Below are positions 7,468 through 15,489 of a stretch of DNA of 34,964 bases, in pieces. How positions within the stretch are numbered: position 1 is the stretch's first letter; every line of letters starts with the position of its first letter. Origin of the DNA: an uncultured Treponema sp. (lineage in GTDB: Bacteria; Spirochaetota; Spirochaetia; Treponematales; Treponemataceae). Below the pieces are notes generated by a model, which was given only the letters and a program-made list of their open reading frames with translations, was not told where the DNA came from and made no database searches. Position numbers and translations under genes: made by a program. The stretch lies in NCBI GenBank assembly GCA_945877425.1, contig CAMCRZ010000028.1, forward strand, positions 1 to 34,964, read 5' to 3'.

Positions 7468-8382
7468 ATGCAGACCGAATCTCTTTTTGAATTAACTTAC
7501 ATTCTTCTGGAAAAAAAGCAGGTTACTGCCGCAGAAATGGCTGAACACTTTGGCGTAAGTCAAAGGACGATTTACCGTTGGGTTGATGCGCTGAACCTTG
7601 CCGGCGTTCCGATTTATGCAATCAAAGGAAAAGGAGGCGGGCTCTGCGTTTCAGAAAAATATGCTCTGGACAAAACTGTTTTTACAGAAGATGAAAAGCT
7701 TGAACTTCTGGCCGGAGTTCAGGCACTTGAAAATCTCAGCGGAAACAAACAGTCAGCAATAACAAAACTAAAATCCCTGACAAAAGCAAATGCCGACTGG
7801 ATTGAAGTTGATTTTTCCCCTTGGAATCCAAAACTTACTGAAATAAAAAATATTTTTAATATGTTAAAAATCGCAATTCTAAGTGAACGAAAAGTTCGCC
7901 TTGATTACTATTCAAGTAACGGCAATTGTGCAAACAGAATTCTTTGTCCATGGAAAATCGTTTTTCGCGGTCAGGCATGGTATTTGTGGGCGTGGTGTGA
8001 GCAAAAAAAGGAAAACCGATTCTTTAAGCTAAGCCGAATGAAAAATGTAGAAATCCTTTCCGAAAAATCAGAATCAGACTTGAAAATCAATTCAAATTCT
8101 GAACAGATGAATTATTCTGGCTACCGCGAAGACACCGCCCCAAAAATTACGCTCAAATTAAAAGTGCAGAACCAGGATATTTACAGAATACTTGATGATT
8201 TTTGTGCAGACAGTATCCAGGATGACACTCCCCTCTCCAAAATATTAACCTTTACAGTTCCAAACATGCCCTGGCTCACCGACTGGCTGCTTAGTTTTGG
8301 AAGCCGCCTTGAAATCCTAAGCCCCGTCAGCATAAAAAAACAACTGAAAGAAGAAATAAAAAAAATGGCAAAAAGTCTTTAG
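7468..8382 (+). CDS. YafY-type HTH/WYL-domain transcriptional regulator
   Basis: A 304-residue cytoplasmic regulator. Residues 1-60 form a winged helix-turn-helix (VTAAEMAEHFGVSQRTIYRWV, then a GKGGGL wing). The middle holds the WYL domain, with W171-Y172-L173 in the segment FRGQAWYLWAWC. The last 80 residues (ending LLSFGSRLEIL and a Lys-rich helix) match the WCX-type extension. Members sense ligands, often nucleic-acid or nucleotide related, and regulate nearby genes. As third gene of the operon it probably controls the operator at 6278-6301. The ribosome-binding site AAGGA lies 15 nt upstream of the ATG, which is a poor spacing. Translation may depend on coupling to the preceding gene, whose stop is 20 bp away. 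Confidence 0.88.
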   Translation: MQTESLFELTYILLEKKQVTAAEMAEHFGVSQRTIYRWVDALNLAGVPIYAIKGKGGGLCVSEKYALDKTVFTEDEKLELLAGVQALENLSGNKQSAITKLKSLTKANADWIEVDFSPWNPKLTEIKNIFNMLKIAILSERKVRLDYYSSNGNCANRILCPWKIVFRGQAWYLWAWCEQKKENRFFKLSRMKNVEILSEKSESDLKINSNSEQMNYSGYREDTAPKITLKLKVQNQDIYRILDDFCADSIQDDTPLSKILTFTVPNMPWLTDWLLSFGSRLEILSPVSIKKQLKEEIKKMAKSL

Positions 8383-8678
8383 CGGCCAGAGGAAAGATTT
8401 TTTCAAGTTCAGATATTTTGCGCCAGGCAATGGAAGCCCTTTAGTCCACCGCAAGCACAGAGGGCTATTGAGGAAAAACATTAAGTAAAAAATAAAATTT
8501 TCTGAAAAAAGCTAGAGTTTTTTTTATTTTAAAAGAATTTAGAACAATCCCCAAAAAACTCGAAGCCTACCAACCACCTGCCAACTGCACCTGCGTTATG
8601 CACAGAAAGTAAAGCCGGCTTGCAATGCAGCATGACATGTATTCAATAGAAAAGCGTTTTGCTTTATAATCGGAAATC
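8383..8678. other. Intergenic region between the WYL operon and nnr
   Basis: No intact gene is visible. An A/T-only inverted repeat AAAATAAAA (8489-8497) and TTTTATTTT (8522-8530) encloses a T-run and may weakly terminate the upstream operon. Bases 8384-8480 read like decayed coding sequence in more than one frame, but no family is recognisable. The right end carries the nnr promoter. Confidence 0.35.
8665..8670 (+). promoter_or_regulatory. -10 hexamer of nnr, start codon 8 nt downstream
   Basis: A perfect TATAAT. The ATG follows after CGGAAATC, so transcription would begin at or within two bases of the start codon. A weak -35 (TTCAAT, 8642-8647) lies 17 bp upstream. No proper ribosome-binding site is present. 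Confidence 0.5.
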
Positions 8679-10202
8679 ATGGAAAAAATTTTTTTAGATA
8701 CACGGGAACTTGACGAAGAAGTAAGGGAACGTTTTGCGTTAACAGAAGATTTAATGATGGAAAATGCAGCTGCAGCGCTGGAAGAAAAGACAGAACAAAT
8801 CCTTAAAAATCATAAAGGCGAAAATTTTATTTCAAGGCCATCAGTTTTAGTTTTAACAGGAAGCGGAAATAATGGCGCAGATGGATTTGCCCTAAGCCGC
8901 AGACTTTACTGCCATGATTATTCCGTTACAGTGTGCCAGGTTTTCGAACCAAAAAGCGAAATGTGCATTCTTCAGAAAAAGCGTGCAAAACAGCTTGGCG
9001 TTAATTTTATAAATATTTATGATCTTGATGATTTTATAGCAGAAAAAAGTTTTGATTTAAAAGTTGCAGTCGATTGCATTTTCGGAAGCGGATTTCACGG
9101 AGAACTTCCTTACGAAGCAAAAGCTGTTTTAGAGTCAGTAAATCAAATTGACGGCTGCACAAAAATTGCCTGTGACATTCCTTCAGGATTATATTTCAAC
9201 GCAGACTTTACAGTTACAATGGGAGCGCTAAAAACTCAGCTGTTTACAGATAAATCAAAAGACGTATGCGGAAAAATTTCTGTAGCAAACCTGGGCGTTC
9301 AGAGAAGCAACTTTGAAAACAGTCTGAAAGTTCAGCCAAAAGCATTTCTTCTTGAAGAAAAAGATTTAACGTTGCCATTGAGAAACACTCAGAATGTAAA
9401 CAAAGGAACATTCGGTCATGCAGTTATAGTAAGCGGAAACAAAATTGGCGCAGGCGTTATTGCAGCAACAGCCGCTTTAAAATTCGGAGCAGGACTTGTT
9501 TCGTTAAAGGGAAAAAATCTTGAGCAGAAAAACATTCCTTTTGAAATTATGACTGATGAAAATTTCCCGGCTAACACAAGTGCAGTTGCAGCTGGAATGG
9601 GATTAGGAAATTCAGGAGAAGAAATTCTTGAATACCTTTTGCAGACAAAACTTCCAGCCGTTCTTGATGCAGACATTTTTACTTGCGAAGAAAAAGAAAA
9701 TCAGAAAATCACCCTTAAAGAATTTTTATCAGAACGCAGCAAATTAAAATGTGAAACAGTTCTAACGCCTCATCCGAAAGAATTTATTTCTCTTCTTCGT
9801 AAGTGTGCACTTGGAAATTTTTCAGTGCAGGAAATTCTCGAAAACAAAATTGAACTTGCGGAAAAATTCTGCAATGCATTTCCTCATACAGCTTTAGTTT
9901 TAAAAGGTTCAGTTACAGTTATAGGTCACAAAAATTCCACGGAAAATAAAGTTCAGCTTTACGTAAACAGATTCGGTTCAAACGCTATGGCAAAAGGCGG
10001 CAGCGGCGACGTGCTTTCCGGCTTAACAGTAAGTCTTCTGGCTCAGGGAAAAAATGCATTGGAGTCAGCGGTTACTTCTGTGCTGGCACATTCACTTGCA
10101 GGGGAAAAGTTTAAAAACAGTTTTTCACTTACACCATTTGAATTGATAGAAAAAATTTCGGAACAAAAAAATCAGCAGCACAAGTTTTATTTTAAGCGGT
10201 GA
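8679..10202 (+). CDS. nnr: Bifunctional NAD(P)H-hydrate epimerase / ADP-dependent NAD(P)H-hydrate dehydratase
   Basis: A 507-residue repair enzyme for hydrated NAD(P)H. The N-terminal YjeF_N half (about 1-215) epimerises R- to S-NAD(P)HX; it shows LMMENAA, VLTGSGNNGADGFALSRRL and DCIFGSGFHGELP. The C-terminal YjeF_C half (about 235-490) dehydrates S-NAD(P)HX with ADP; it shows GHAVIVSGN, LDAD, LTPHPKEF, LVLKG and GGSGDVLSG, with the catalytic Asp at 444. Length and order match the usual fused form. The start fits the family N-terminus (residues 1-30) although there is no ribosome-binding site. The last residues (QQHKFYFKR) run straight into the junction with a truncated TolC-like gene 16 bp downstream, so the extreme C-terminus may itself be altered. 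Confidence 0.92.
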   Translation: MEKIFLDTRELDEEVRERFALTEDLMMENAAAALEEKTEQILKNHKGENFISRPSVLVLTGSGNNGADGFALSRRLYCHDYSVTVCQVFEPKSEMCILQKKRAKQLGVNFINIYDLDDFIAEKSFDLKVAVDCIFGSGFHGELPYEAKAVLESVNQIDGCTKIACDIPSGLYFNADFTVTMGALKTQLFTDKSKDVCGKISVANLGVQRSNFENSLKVQPKAFLLEEKDLTLPLRNTQNVNKGTFGHAVIVSGNKIGAGVIAATAALKFGAGLVSLKGKNLEQKNIPFEIMTDENFPANTSAVAAGMGLGNSGEEILEYLLQTKLPAVLDADIFTCEEKENQKITLKEFLSERSKLKCETVLTPHPKEFISLLRKCALGNFSVQEILENKIELAEKFCNAFPHTALVLKGSVTVIGHKNSTENKVQLYVNRFGSNAMAKGGSGDVLSGLTVSLLAQGKNALESAVTSVLAHSLAGEKFKNSFSLTPFELIEKISEQKNQQHKFYFKR

Positions 10203-10218
10203 CATTTATTCAGGCACA

Positions 10219-11277
10219 ATGGAAAAAAGAAAAATTGCACTTCTTGAATCTGAGCGTGAACTTTTAGAAGCACAGCGTTCTTTGCAGGACGGATTTTTAT
10301 CAGCAGAAACTGAATTCTACAAATCACTTAAAACACTTTACGAAATTGCAGCAAGCATTGTTCAGGAAGAAAAAAATCTTTACGAAGACAAACTTCTTTT
10401 TGAAGAAACAAAAGCAAAAGGTTACAGTCCTACTTCAACAAAATACAGGCTGGCTCAAAGTGAAGTTTTAAACGACGAACATAAAGTTGAAATTTACAAA
10501 CGAAAGCTGGAAAGAGAAACAAGAATTTTTGCATCAAAGTGCGGAATTGAATTTTATCAGGATAAGGCAGAAAATTTTTTACCTTCAGAAATTCCGGAAG
10601 TTACGGCAATTGATGTTCACGAATTTAAAAAAGAAAACTACAAGGAAATTCAAAATGCTGAATGGGAAAAATACATTAACACTTTAAAACGCAAAGCAGA
10701 CAAATCCGTTTCATTGTCAGCAAATGCAGGTTTTGTTTTAGACAAGCGTTCGGGAAACAGCAGCAATTATTCTTATGCAGATTCTCTTACGGTAGGAATT
10801 GATTACACATGGAATTCAACAGGTTTGGTTTTTTCAGCAGATGCATTTTTTCCTATAGAAAATTTTTCCAATCCATCTTGCGAACTGGGAATTTCATTTG
10901 CGCCAAATCAATTTTTGATTGAAAGAAATTCTACGCTTCAGGAAAAACAAGATGAAGTTCAGGAAGACATTGCAATTAAGGAAGCAGAGCAGAATTATCT
11001 TACAAACGTTATAAGCCAGAAGTCGGAGCTTACGGATTTATTGTGGGAAAAAAGTGAAAACCTTGAATCATTTGATATGTACACGCAGCTTGAAAAAGAT
11101 ATGGCAACTTATTTTGCAAAAGGCTTGATTTCCGAAAGTGAATATAAATCGGCACAAGTGAACAGGGAAAATTACAGAATTCAGCTTTTAATAAATAATC
11201 TGGATTTGATAATTTACAACAATGAAACAAAAATGCTTTTTACAAGAGACGAGGAATTGCAGCATGAAAAAAAATAA
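10219..11277 (+). CDS. TolC-like outer membrane efflux protein, N-terminally truncated
   Basis: A 352-residue product made of a long coiled coil (about 1-110), a beta-rich region (about 155-230, SLSANAGFVLDK, YADSLTVGIDYTW) and a second coiled coil (about 240-340). This is the tail of one TolC/OEP repeat followed by the other repeat. Complete homologues are usually 430-480 residues with a signal peptide and an opening beta/helical half repeat. Both are missing here, so the product as encoded could not reach the outer membrane. The frame stays open upstream into the end of nnr (reading about LSGDIYSGT before the ATG) but has no start there. The gene overlaps the next one by 14 bp, as expected for an export operon. 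It is probably the remnant of a gene cut by a deletion next to nnr. Confidence 0.75.
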   Translation: MEKRKIALLESERELLEAQRSLQDGFLSAETEFYKSLKTLYEIAASIVQEEKNLYEDKLLFEETKAKGYSPTSTKYRLAQSEVLNDEHKVEIYKRKLERETRIFASKCGIEFYQDKAENFLPSEIPEVTAIDVHEFKKENYKEIQNAEWEKYINTLKRKADKSVSLSANAGFVLDKRSGNSSNYSYADSLTVGIDYTWNSTGLVFSADAFFPIENFSNPSCELGISFAPNQFLIERNSTLQEKQDEVQEDIAIKEAEQNYLTNVISQKSELTDLLWEKSENLESFDMYTQLEKDMATYFAKGLISESEYKSAQVNRENYRIQLLINNLDLIIYNNETKMLFTRDEELQHEKK

Positions 11278-12265
11278 AGTTTCTAAAATAATTTTTATCT
11301 GTTTAGTTTCAGTTTTAATTGTTACGGCTCTGCTTATTCTGGCAAGAAAAATTTTTTCTAAAAATGAATTAAGCGGCGCAACCTTTACGGTAAAGAAAGA
11401 AACTTATGAAAACGTAATTGAAGTTGCAGGAAATATAAGTGCAGCTCAGGAACAGACTCTTCAGGCTTTGTCAGACGGAACAGTTGTAACTGTAAATGTA
11501 AAGCAGGGCGATTTTGTCCGCAAAGGTGATTTGATTATCCAGCTTGATGATACAGAACAGCAGTACAATCTTGCACGCCATGATTATGATATGGAAACAA
11601 CAAAAATTTCCGGTTCAGATAAAGAGCTTAAACTTATGGAAACGCAAAGGCTTTCCTTGCTGCAGAAAATTTCTGACAGAAAAGTAATTGCAACTTTCGA
11701 CGGAATAATTGCAGACATTGATGTTTCAGTTGGCGATTCTCTTGAAGCAAAAGATTCTGTAGGCACTTTAGTTGATGTTTCTTATTTAACGGCAGACGTG
11801 GAAATTGCGGAAACTGATGTTTCAAAACTTACGGCAAACCAAATTGTTGAATTTACTTTTCCCGCATACGATGGAACTGTTCAAGGCTACGTTGTAGGCT
11901 GGCCTGCAATTGGTGAAGTTACAAGCCGCGGTTCTACAATTGTAAAAGCTCAGCTTAGAATTGATGCGCCTTACCCGGAAACTATTCTTCCAAACTTTTC
12001 GTTTAGCGGAAAAATAAAAATCAGTCCTGACGAAAATTACCTGCTTGTTGAAAGCAATGCAGTTTCAAGAAATAACGAAGGCGCATTTGTTGAAAAAGTA
12101 AAAGGCGGAGAAAAAATTCCTGTGAAAGTTGTTCCTTACGATCGTGATTACGTAAAAATCATTGAAGGAAATGTAAGCGAAGGTGATGTTTTAAAAGCTC
12201 AGTCGGTAAGCAAAAAATCAGGAAAAGAAAACAGAAGGCAAGGTCCGCCGCCCGGAGGTTTCTAA
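11264..12265 (+). CDS. MacA/HlyD-type periplasmic adaptor subunit of an ABC exporter
   Basis: A 333-residue membrane fusion protein. It has an N-terminal signal anchor (about residues 8-27), then barrel-sandwich/lipoyl halves (VIEVAGNISAAQEQTL, GTVVTVNVKQGDFVRKGDLIIQLDD; second half KVIATFDGIIADIDVSVGD), and a beta-barrel region that starts ADVEIAETDV. The helical hairpin is very short, only about 45 residues. The protein ends in a Lys/Arg-Gln then PPPGGF tail. The ATG at 11264 is chosen for its GAGGA ribosome-binding site; an in-frame ATG at 11222 lies deep within the upstream gene and lacks one. It would link the inner-membrane MacB-like pair to a TolC-type channel. The stop overlaps the next start as TAATG. 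Confidence 0.87.
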   Translation: MKKNKVSKIIFICLVSVLIVTALLILARKIFSKNELSGATFTVKKETYENVIEVAGNISAAQEQTLQALSDGTVVTVNVKQGDFVRKGDLIIQLDDTEQQYNLARHDYDMETTKISGSDKELKLMETQRLSLLQKISDRKVIATFDGIIADIDVSVGDSLEAKDSVGTLVDVSYLTADVEIAETDVSKLTANQIVEFTFPAYDGTVQGYVVGWPAIGEVTSRGSTIVKAQLRIDAPYPETILPNFSFSGKIKISPDENYLLVESNAVSRNNEGAFVEKVKGGEKIPVKVVPYDRDYVKIIEGNVSEGDVLKAQSVSKKSGKENRRQGPPPGGF

Positions 12266-12966
12266 TGCCGGAGTCAATTATCACAATGGAAAATGTTAAG
12301 AAACTTTACGTTATGGGCGACTCTCAGGTGTTTGCGCTAAGAGATGTTTCTTTTGACATTAAGCAAGGCGAATTTGTTACGATAATGGGTCCGTCCGGTT
12401 CAGGAAAATCAACCTGCATGAATATGATTGGCTGCCTGGACAGACCTACTTCTGGAACTGTAAAAATCAACGGTAAAGAAACTTCTTCCATGAACGAAAA
12501 GGAACTTGCGCTTTTACGGAACAAAACTGTAGGCTTTGTTTTTCAGCAGTATTTTCTTTTGCCAAGTATGACTGTTCTTGAAAACGTAATGCTTCCCTTA
12601 AGATATTCTGGTATAGAAAAAAAACGTCGTGTTGTTCTTGCCAAAGAAGCTCTTGAAAAAGTGGGACTTTCCGAAAGACTAAATCATCATCCTTACGAAT
12701 TAAGCGGCGGACAAAAACAGCGTGCAGCTATTGCAAGAGCAACTGTAACTGAACCAAAAATAATTTTAGCTGATGAACCAACCGGCGCTCTGGACAGCGA
12801 AACTGGAAAATCTGTAATGAAACTTTTTCGCAAAATAAATGAAACTGGCACAACAATAGTTATAGTAACTCACGATTTAAACGTTGGCGCTTCTTCAAGA
12901 AGATGCATACAAATTCTCGACGGTTTAATTCAGTCTGATTGTGAACAAACTCCAAAGGAACTTTAA
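12265..12966 (+). CDS. MacB/LolD-type ABC transporter ATP-binding protein
   Basis: A 233-residue ATPase with Walker A GPSGSGKST (42-50), Q-loop (VFQQYFLLPSMTVLENV), signature LSGGQ (146-150), Walker B ILADEPTGALD (D170, E171) and the switch histidine in IVTHD. LLPSMTVLENVMLPL and the aromatic A-loop (KLYVMGD) place it in the MacB/LolD/FtsE group, which energises mechanotransmission permeases instead of transporting substrates through the membrane domain. It starts inside a TAATG overlap with the adaptor, behind a GGAGG ribosome-binding site. It works with the permease that follows 1 bp after its stop. All catalytic residues are present. Confidence 0.93.
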   Translation: MPESIITMENVKKLYVMGDSQVFALRDVSFDIKQGEFVTIMGPSGSGKSTCMNMIGCLDRPTSGTVKINGKETSSMNEKELALLRNKTVGFVFQQYFLLPSMTVLENVMLPLRYSGIEKKRRVVLAKEALEKVGLSERLNHHPYELSGGQKQRAAIARATVTEPKIILADEPTGALDSETGKSVMKLFRKINETGTTIVIVTHDLNVGASSRRCIQILDGLIQSDCEQTPKEL

Positions 12967-12967
12967 A

Positions 12968-14167
12968 ATGCTGGAAGATTTTTTAAACGCACTTTCAAAT
13001 TTTAAACGAAACAAAATCCGCACTTTACTTTCTTTGTTAGGAATAATTATTGGTGTGGCTTCTGTAATTGTAATTATGAGCTTAGGTTCAAGTTCCACGA
13101 AACAAATTCAGGATACATTTGGTTCTGCCGGTCTTGATATGATAAGCATTGAATCTGGTTTTATGCGTCGTGGCAGAGATGCAATTGGAATTGATTTTAA
13201 CGAAACTTTCCGCGAAAATTTATTTGACAACATTGAAGGCATAAAAAAAATCTGGTACAAAAATTCCTGCAGCGTAACTTTGTCTTACGGCGAAACTTCT
13301 ACAAGCGTAAACACAAATGCAAGTGCAATCGAAACAAATTATCTTCAGGCGTACAACTTTTCCCTTACAAGCGGAGATTTTTTTTCTGTAACAGATAACG
13401 TTTACGGAGCGCAAAAAATAATTCTTGGAAGTGAAATTGCAAATTATCTTTTTCCTAACGGCGATGCTGTAGGCAAGGAAATCCTTTTAGTAACAAGTAA
13501 CATAAGCTTTAATTTTTCAGTTGCAGGCGTTTTGAAAGAACAGTCAGGCGTAATGGAAGATGCATCTAATTCATGCTACATTCCACGTGGATTTTACTCT
13601 AAAAAAATATCGCCAAATCCTTCTGCTTCAACTGTAATGGTGCAGATTGAATCAAGTGATAATGCTGAAAAGTTAGTTGAAAAAATTGAATCTTACTGCC
13701 AGAAATTAACAGGAACTGAAGGAAGCGTAAAAGTTTTTTCCATGCAGACTATGATTGAACAGATGAGTTCCATTACAAGCACTTTAAGCGTAATGCTTGC
13801 GGCTATAGCAACAATTTCTCTTTTAGTAGGCGGCATTGGAATTATGAACATTATGATTGTTACTGTAACTGAACGGCGTCAGGAAATTGGCATAAGGAAA
13901 GCGCTTGGTGCAAGTCCTTCAGTTATATGCCAGCAGTTTCTTGTGGAAAGTGCAAGCATCACTTTAATGGGCGGAATTGTGGGAATTGTTCTAGGCGGAT
14001 GTTTAAGTATTGCCGTTGAATTTATCCGGTCGCTTTCTTATGTGATTAGCTGGAAAAGCTGTTTCATTGCATTCGGGTTTTCTGTTTTTGTAGGAATATT
14101 TTTCGGGCTAAGTCCTGCAATTCGTGCGTCAAAACTTGATCCTGTAGTTGCATTAAGCGGTGAATGA
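12968..14167 (+). CDS. MacB-family ABC transporter permease
   Basis: A 399-residue inner-membrane protein with the MacB topology: one membrane helix at about 17-40 (KIRTLLSLLGIIIGVASVIVIM), a periplasmic MacB-core domain of about 230 residues, and three helices in the last 130 residues. The conserved coupling region TERRQEIGIRKALGAS follows the second helix, and the protein ends in SPAIRASKLDPVVALSGE, both hallmarks of the FtsX/MacB fold. The ATG at 12968 has an AAGGA ribosome-binding site inside the end of the ATPase gene; an in-frame TTG at 12941 has none. It is the last gene of the export operon. The substrate is unknown; relatives export peptides, siderophores, antibiotics or lipoproteins. 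Confidence 0.92.
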   Translation: MLEDFLNALSNFKRNKIRTLLSLLGIIIGVASVIVIMSLGSSSTKQIQDTFGSAGLDMISIESGFMRRGRDAIGIDFNETFRENLFDNIEGIKKIWYKNSCSVTLSYGETSTSVNTNASAIETNYLQAYNFSLTSGDFFSVTDNVYGAQKIILGSEIANYLFPNGDAVGKEILLVTSNISFNFSVAGVLKEQSGVMEDASNSCYIPRGFYSKKISPNPSASTVMVQIESSDNAEKLVEKIESYCQKLTGTEGSVKVFSMQTMIEQMSSITSTLSVMLAAIATISLLVGGIGIMNIMIVTVTERRQEIGIRKALGASPSVICQQFLVESASITLMGGIVGIVLGGCLSIAVEFIRSLSYVISWKSCFIAFGFSVFVGIFFGLSPAIRASKLDPVVALSGE

Positions 14168-14189
14168 ATTAAATCAGTTTTAGTTTGTC

Positions 14190-15098
14190 TTACCTGCTGA
14201 AATTTTTTCCACGCTGAATGAAATCCATTTTGCGGAAATTTTTTCTTGAAACAGTTTTTGCGTTTTCCAGTGAAGCAATGCTTTTTTCATGAACAGCAGG
14301 TTTTTCTTTCCAGATTGGAGTACGCGGATTTGAATCACCTTTTTCAACATAAGCAAGCCACTGTTCATCTTCCGGAACTTCAAATTTCATTTTTTCATTT
14401 GTAACAGGATGAACAAATTCCAGCGTTCTTGCGTGAAGTGCCAACCTGAAAAAAGGGTCTGTGTTTGCATAATAGTTTTCATCTCCTGCAAGAGTGTAGC
14501 CTTTTGAAGAAAGATGCGCCCTTATCTGATTTTTCTTTCCTGTATCAAGTGAAAGTTCAAAAAGCGTGTGTGTAGTTCCACGGCAAATTATTTTGTAATG
14601 AGTGCGGGCGTTTACAGTTTTGGCTTTGTCGTTTTTATCATGAGGAACGTAACCTATGTGATGAGAATTCTGCGCAAGCGGTTCATCAATAAGCCCTGTA
14701 AGTGGAAGCTGCTTTTCCTTGTTTTTAGGATTTTCTGCTACTGCCCGATACAAACGCTCTGTTACCATTTTGTGCCATGAAGCCATAATTTTTTTCTGAA
14801 CATTTTCGTTAAGGGCAAACATCATAACGCCGGAAGTGTCTCTGTCCAGCCGGTGAACGACGCAAGGTTTATGAAAAGCGCTGAGTGTTCCTTTTGAACG
14901 CATAATTTTTTCCAGCAGGTCTAAAACTGTTTTAGATTTGCTTCCAGGGTAAGGGCAGCTTAATATTCCGCTTGGTTTGTTTATTACAATAATGTCTTTG
15001 TCTTCGTAAAGGATTTCTATTTTTTCGTGTCCATAGTCTGATTTATGCTGACGTTTAAATTGCGTGCTTGGTTTAACATGATGAACGGTTTCTTTCAT
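14190..15098 (-). CDS. RluA-family pseudouridine synthase
   Basis: A 302-residue RNA modification enzyme that converts uridine to pseudouridine in rRNA or tRNA. It shows the RluA motifs in order: DIIVINKPSGILSCP (about 36-49), HRLDRDTSG with the catalytic Asp at 85, RLYRAV, the GKKNQIRAHLSSKGY region and LALHARTLEFVHP. No N-terminal S4 domain is present. The C-terminal 50 residues are basic and low in complexity and may bind RNA. The target site cannot be deduced. Its ATG overlaps the stop of the upstream membrane-protein gene as ATGA, so the two are translationally coupled. It converges with the MacB permease with 22 bp between them and no obvious terminator. Confidence 0.9.
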   Translation of the reverse strand: MKETVHHVKPSTQFKRQHKSDYGHEKIEILYEDKDIIVINKPSGILSCPYPGSKSKTVLDLLEKIMRSKGTLSAFHKPCVVHRLDRDTSGVMMFALNENVQKKIMASWHKMVTERLYRAVAENPKNKEKQLPLTGLIDEPLAQNSHHIGYVPHDKNDKAKTVNARTHYKIICRGTTHTLFELSLDTGKKNQIRAHLSSKGYTLAGDENYYANTDPFFRLALHARTLEFVHPVTNEKMKFEVPEDEQWLAYVEKGDSNPRTPIWKEKPAVHEKSIASLENAKTVSRKNFRKMDFIQRGKNFSR

Positions 15099-15394
15099 TT
15101 GTTTGAATCCTTAAGTGAAAAAGTGAAAATGTAGAACAGAACGGTTATTGCAATTAAGTAAATGAGCGCAAAAAACTGTACTGTTGCTTTTGAAGCCTGT
15201 GAATGAAAAACAATTGCCAGTATTCCAAATATAAAAGTAAGTGCGCCTATTAAATAAAATATTTTTCCTGCAATTTTAAAAACAGGAGAATTCTTATTTT
15301 CAGAAGGTGACTTTAAATAAAACGCAATTCCTAAAAAAATTAAACTTACGGCAATAAAAATAATTCCGCCTGCAAGAACGTAATTTGAATTCAT
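15095..15394 (-). CDS. Small three-helix membrane protein of unknown function
   Basis: A 99-residue hydrophobic protein with three predicted membrane helices (about 6-27, 43-64 and 72-92), separated by a polar KSPSENKNSP loop and a short QASKAT turn. I do not recognise the family. It is the first gene of a two-gene unit with the pseudouridine synthase, joined by an ATGA overlap. The start has no ribosome-binding site, but an extended -10 (TGG plus TAAATT) sits exactly 6 nt upstream, so the message is probably leaderless. Confidence 0.75.
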   Translation of the reverse strand: MNSNYVLAGGIIFIAVSLIFLGIAFYLKSPSENKNSPVFKIAGKIFYLIGALTFIFGILAIVFHSQASKATVQFFALIYLIAITVLFYIFTFSLKDSNK

Positions 15395-15400
15395 AGAACT

Positions 15401-15409
15401 AATTTACCA
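15401..15409 (-). promoter_or_regulatory. Extended -10 promoter 6 nt from the start of the small membrane protein
   Basis: Minus strand TGG-TAAATT, then AGTTCT, then ATG. The surrounding word ATGTGGTAAATTAGT recurs with one change upstream of the GH95-like gene (17661-17669), which supports its use as a promoter. Confidence 0.45.
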
Positions 15410-15433
15410 CATTTTCGTTTTAAATAAAACAAT

Positions 15434-15468
15434 GTGTTTGCACAAGAACAGCTGCCAAAAGCACACAC
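15434..15468 (-). terminator. Possible terminator after the GH95-like gene
   Basis: GTGTTTGC (15434-15441) pairs with GCACACAC (15461-15468) at 7 of 8 positions. On the minus strand it is followed by GTTTTATTT. The call is weak. Confidence 0.3.
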
Positions 15469-15489
15469 TTTGCCGCAAGTTACATCAGG

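Noticed and set aside
8384..8480. Possible decayed gene after the WYL regulator
   Set aside because: Short coding-like runs appear in two frames, but no family can be recognised and the region is too short to judge.
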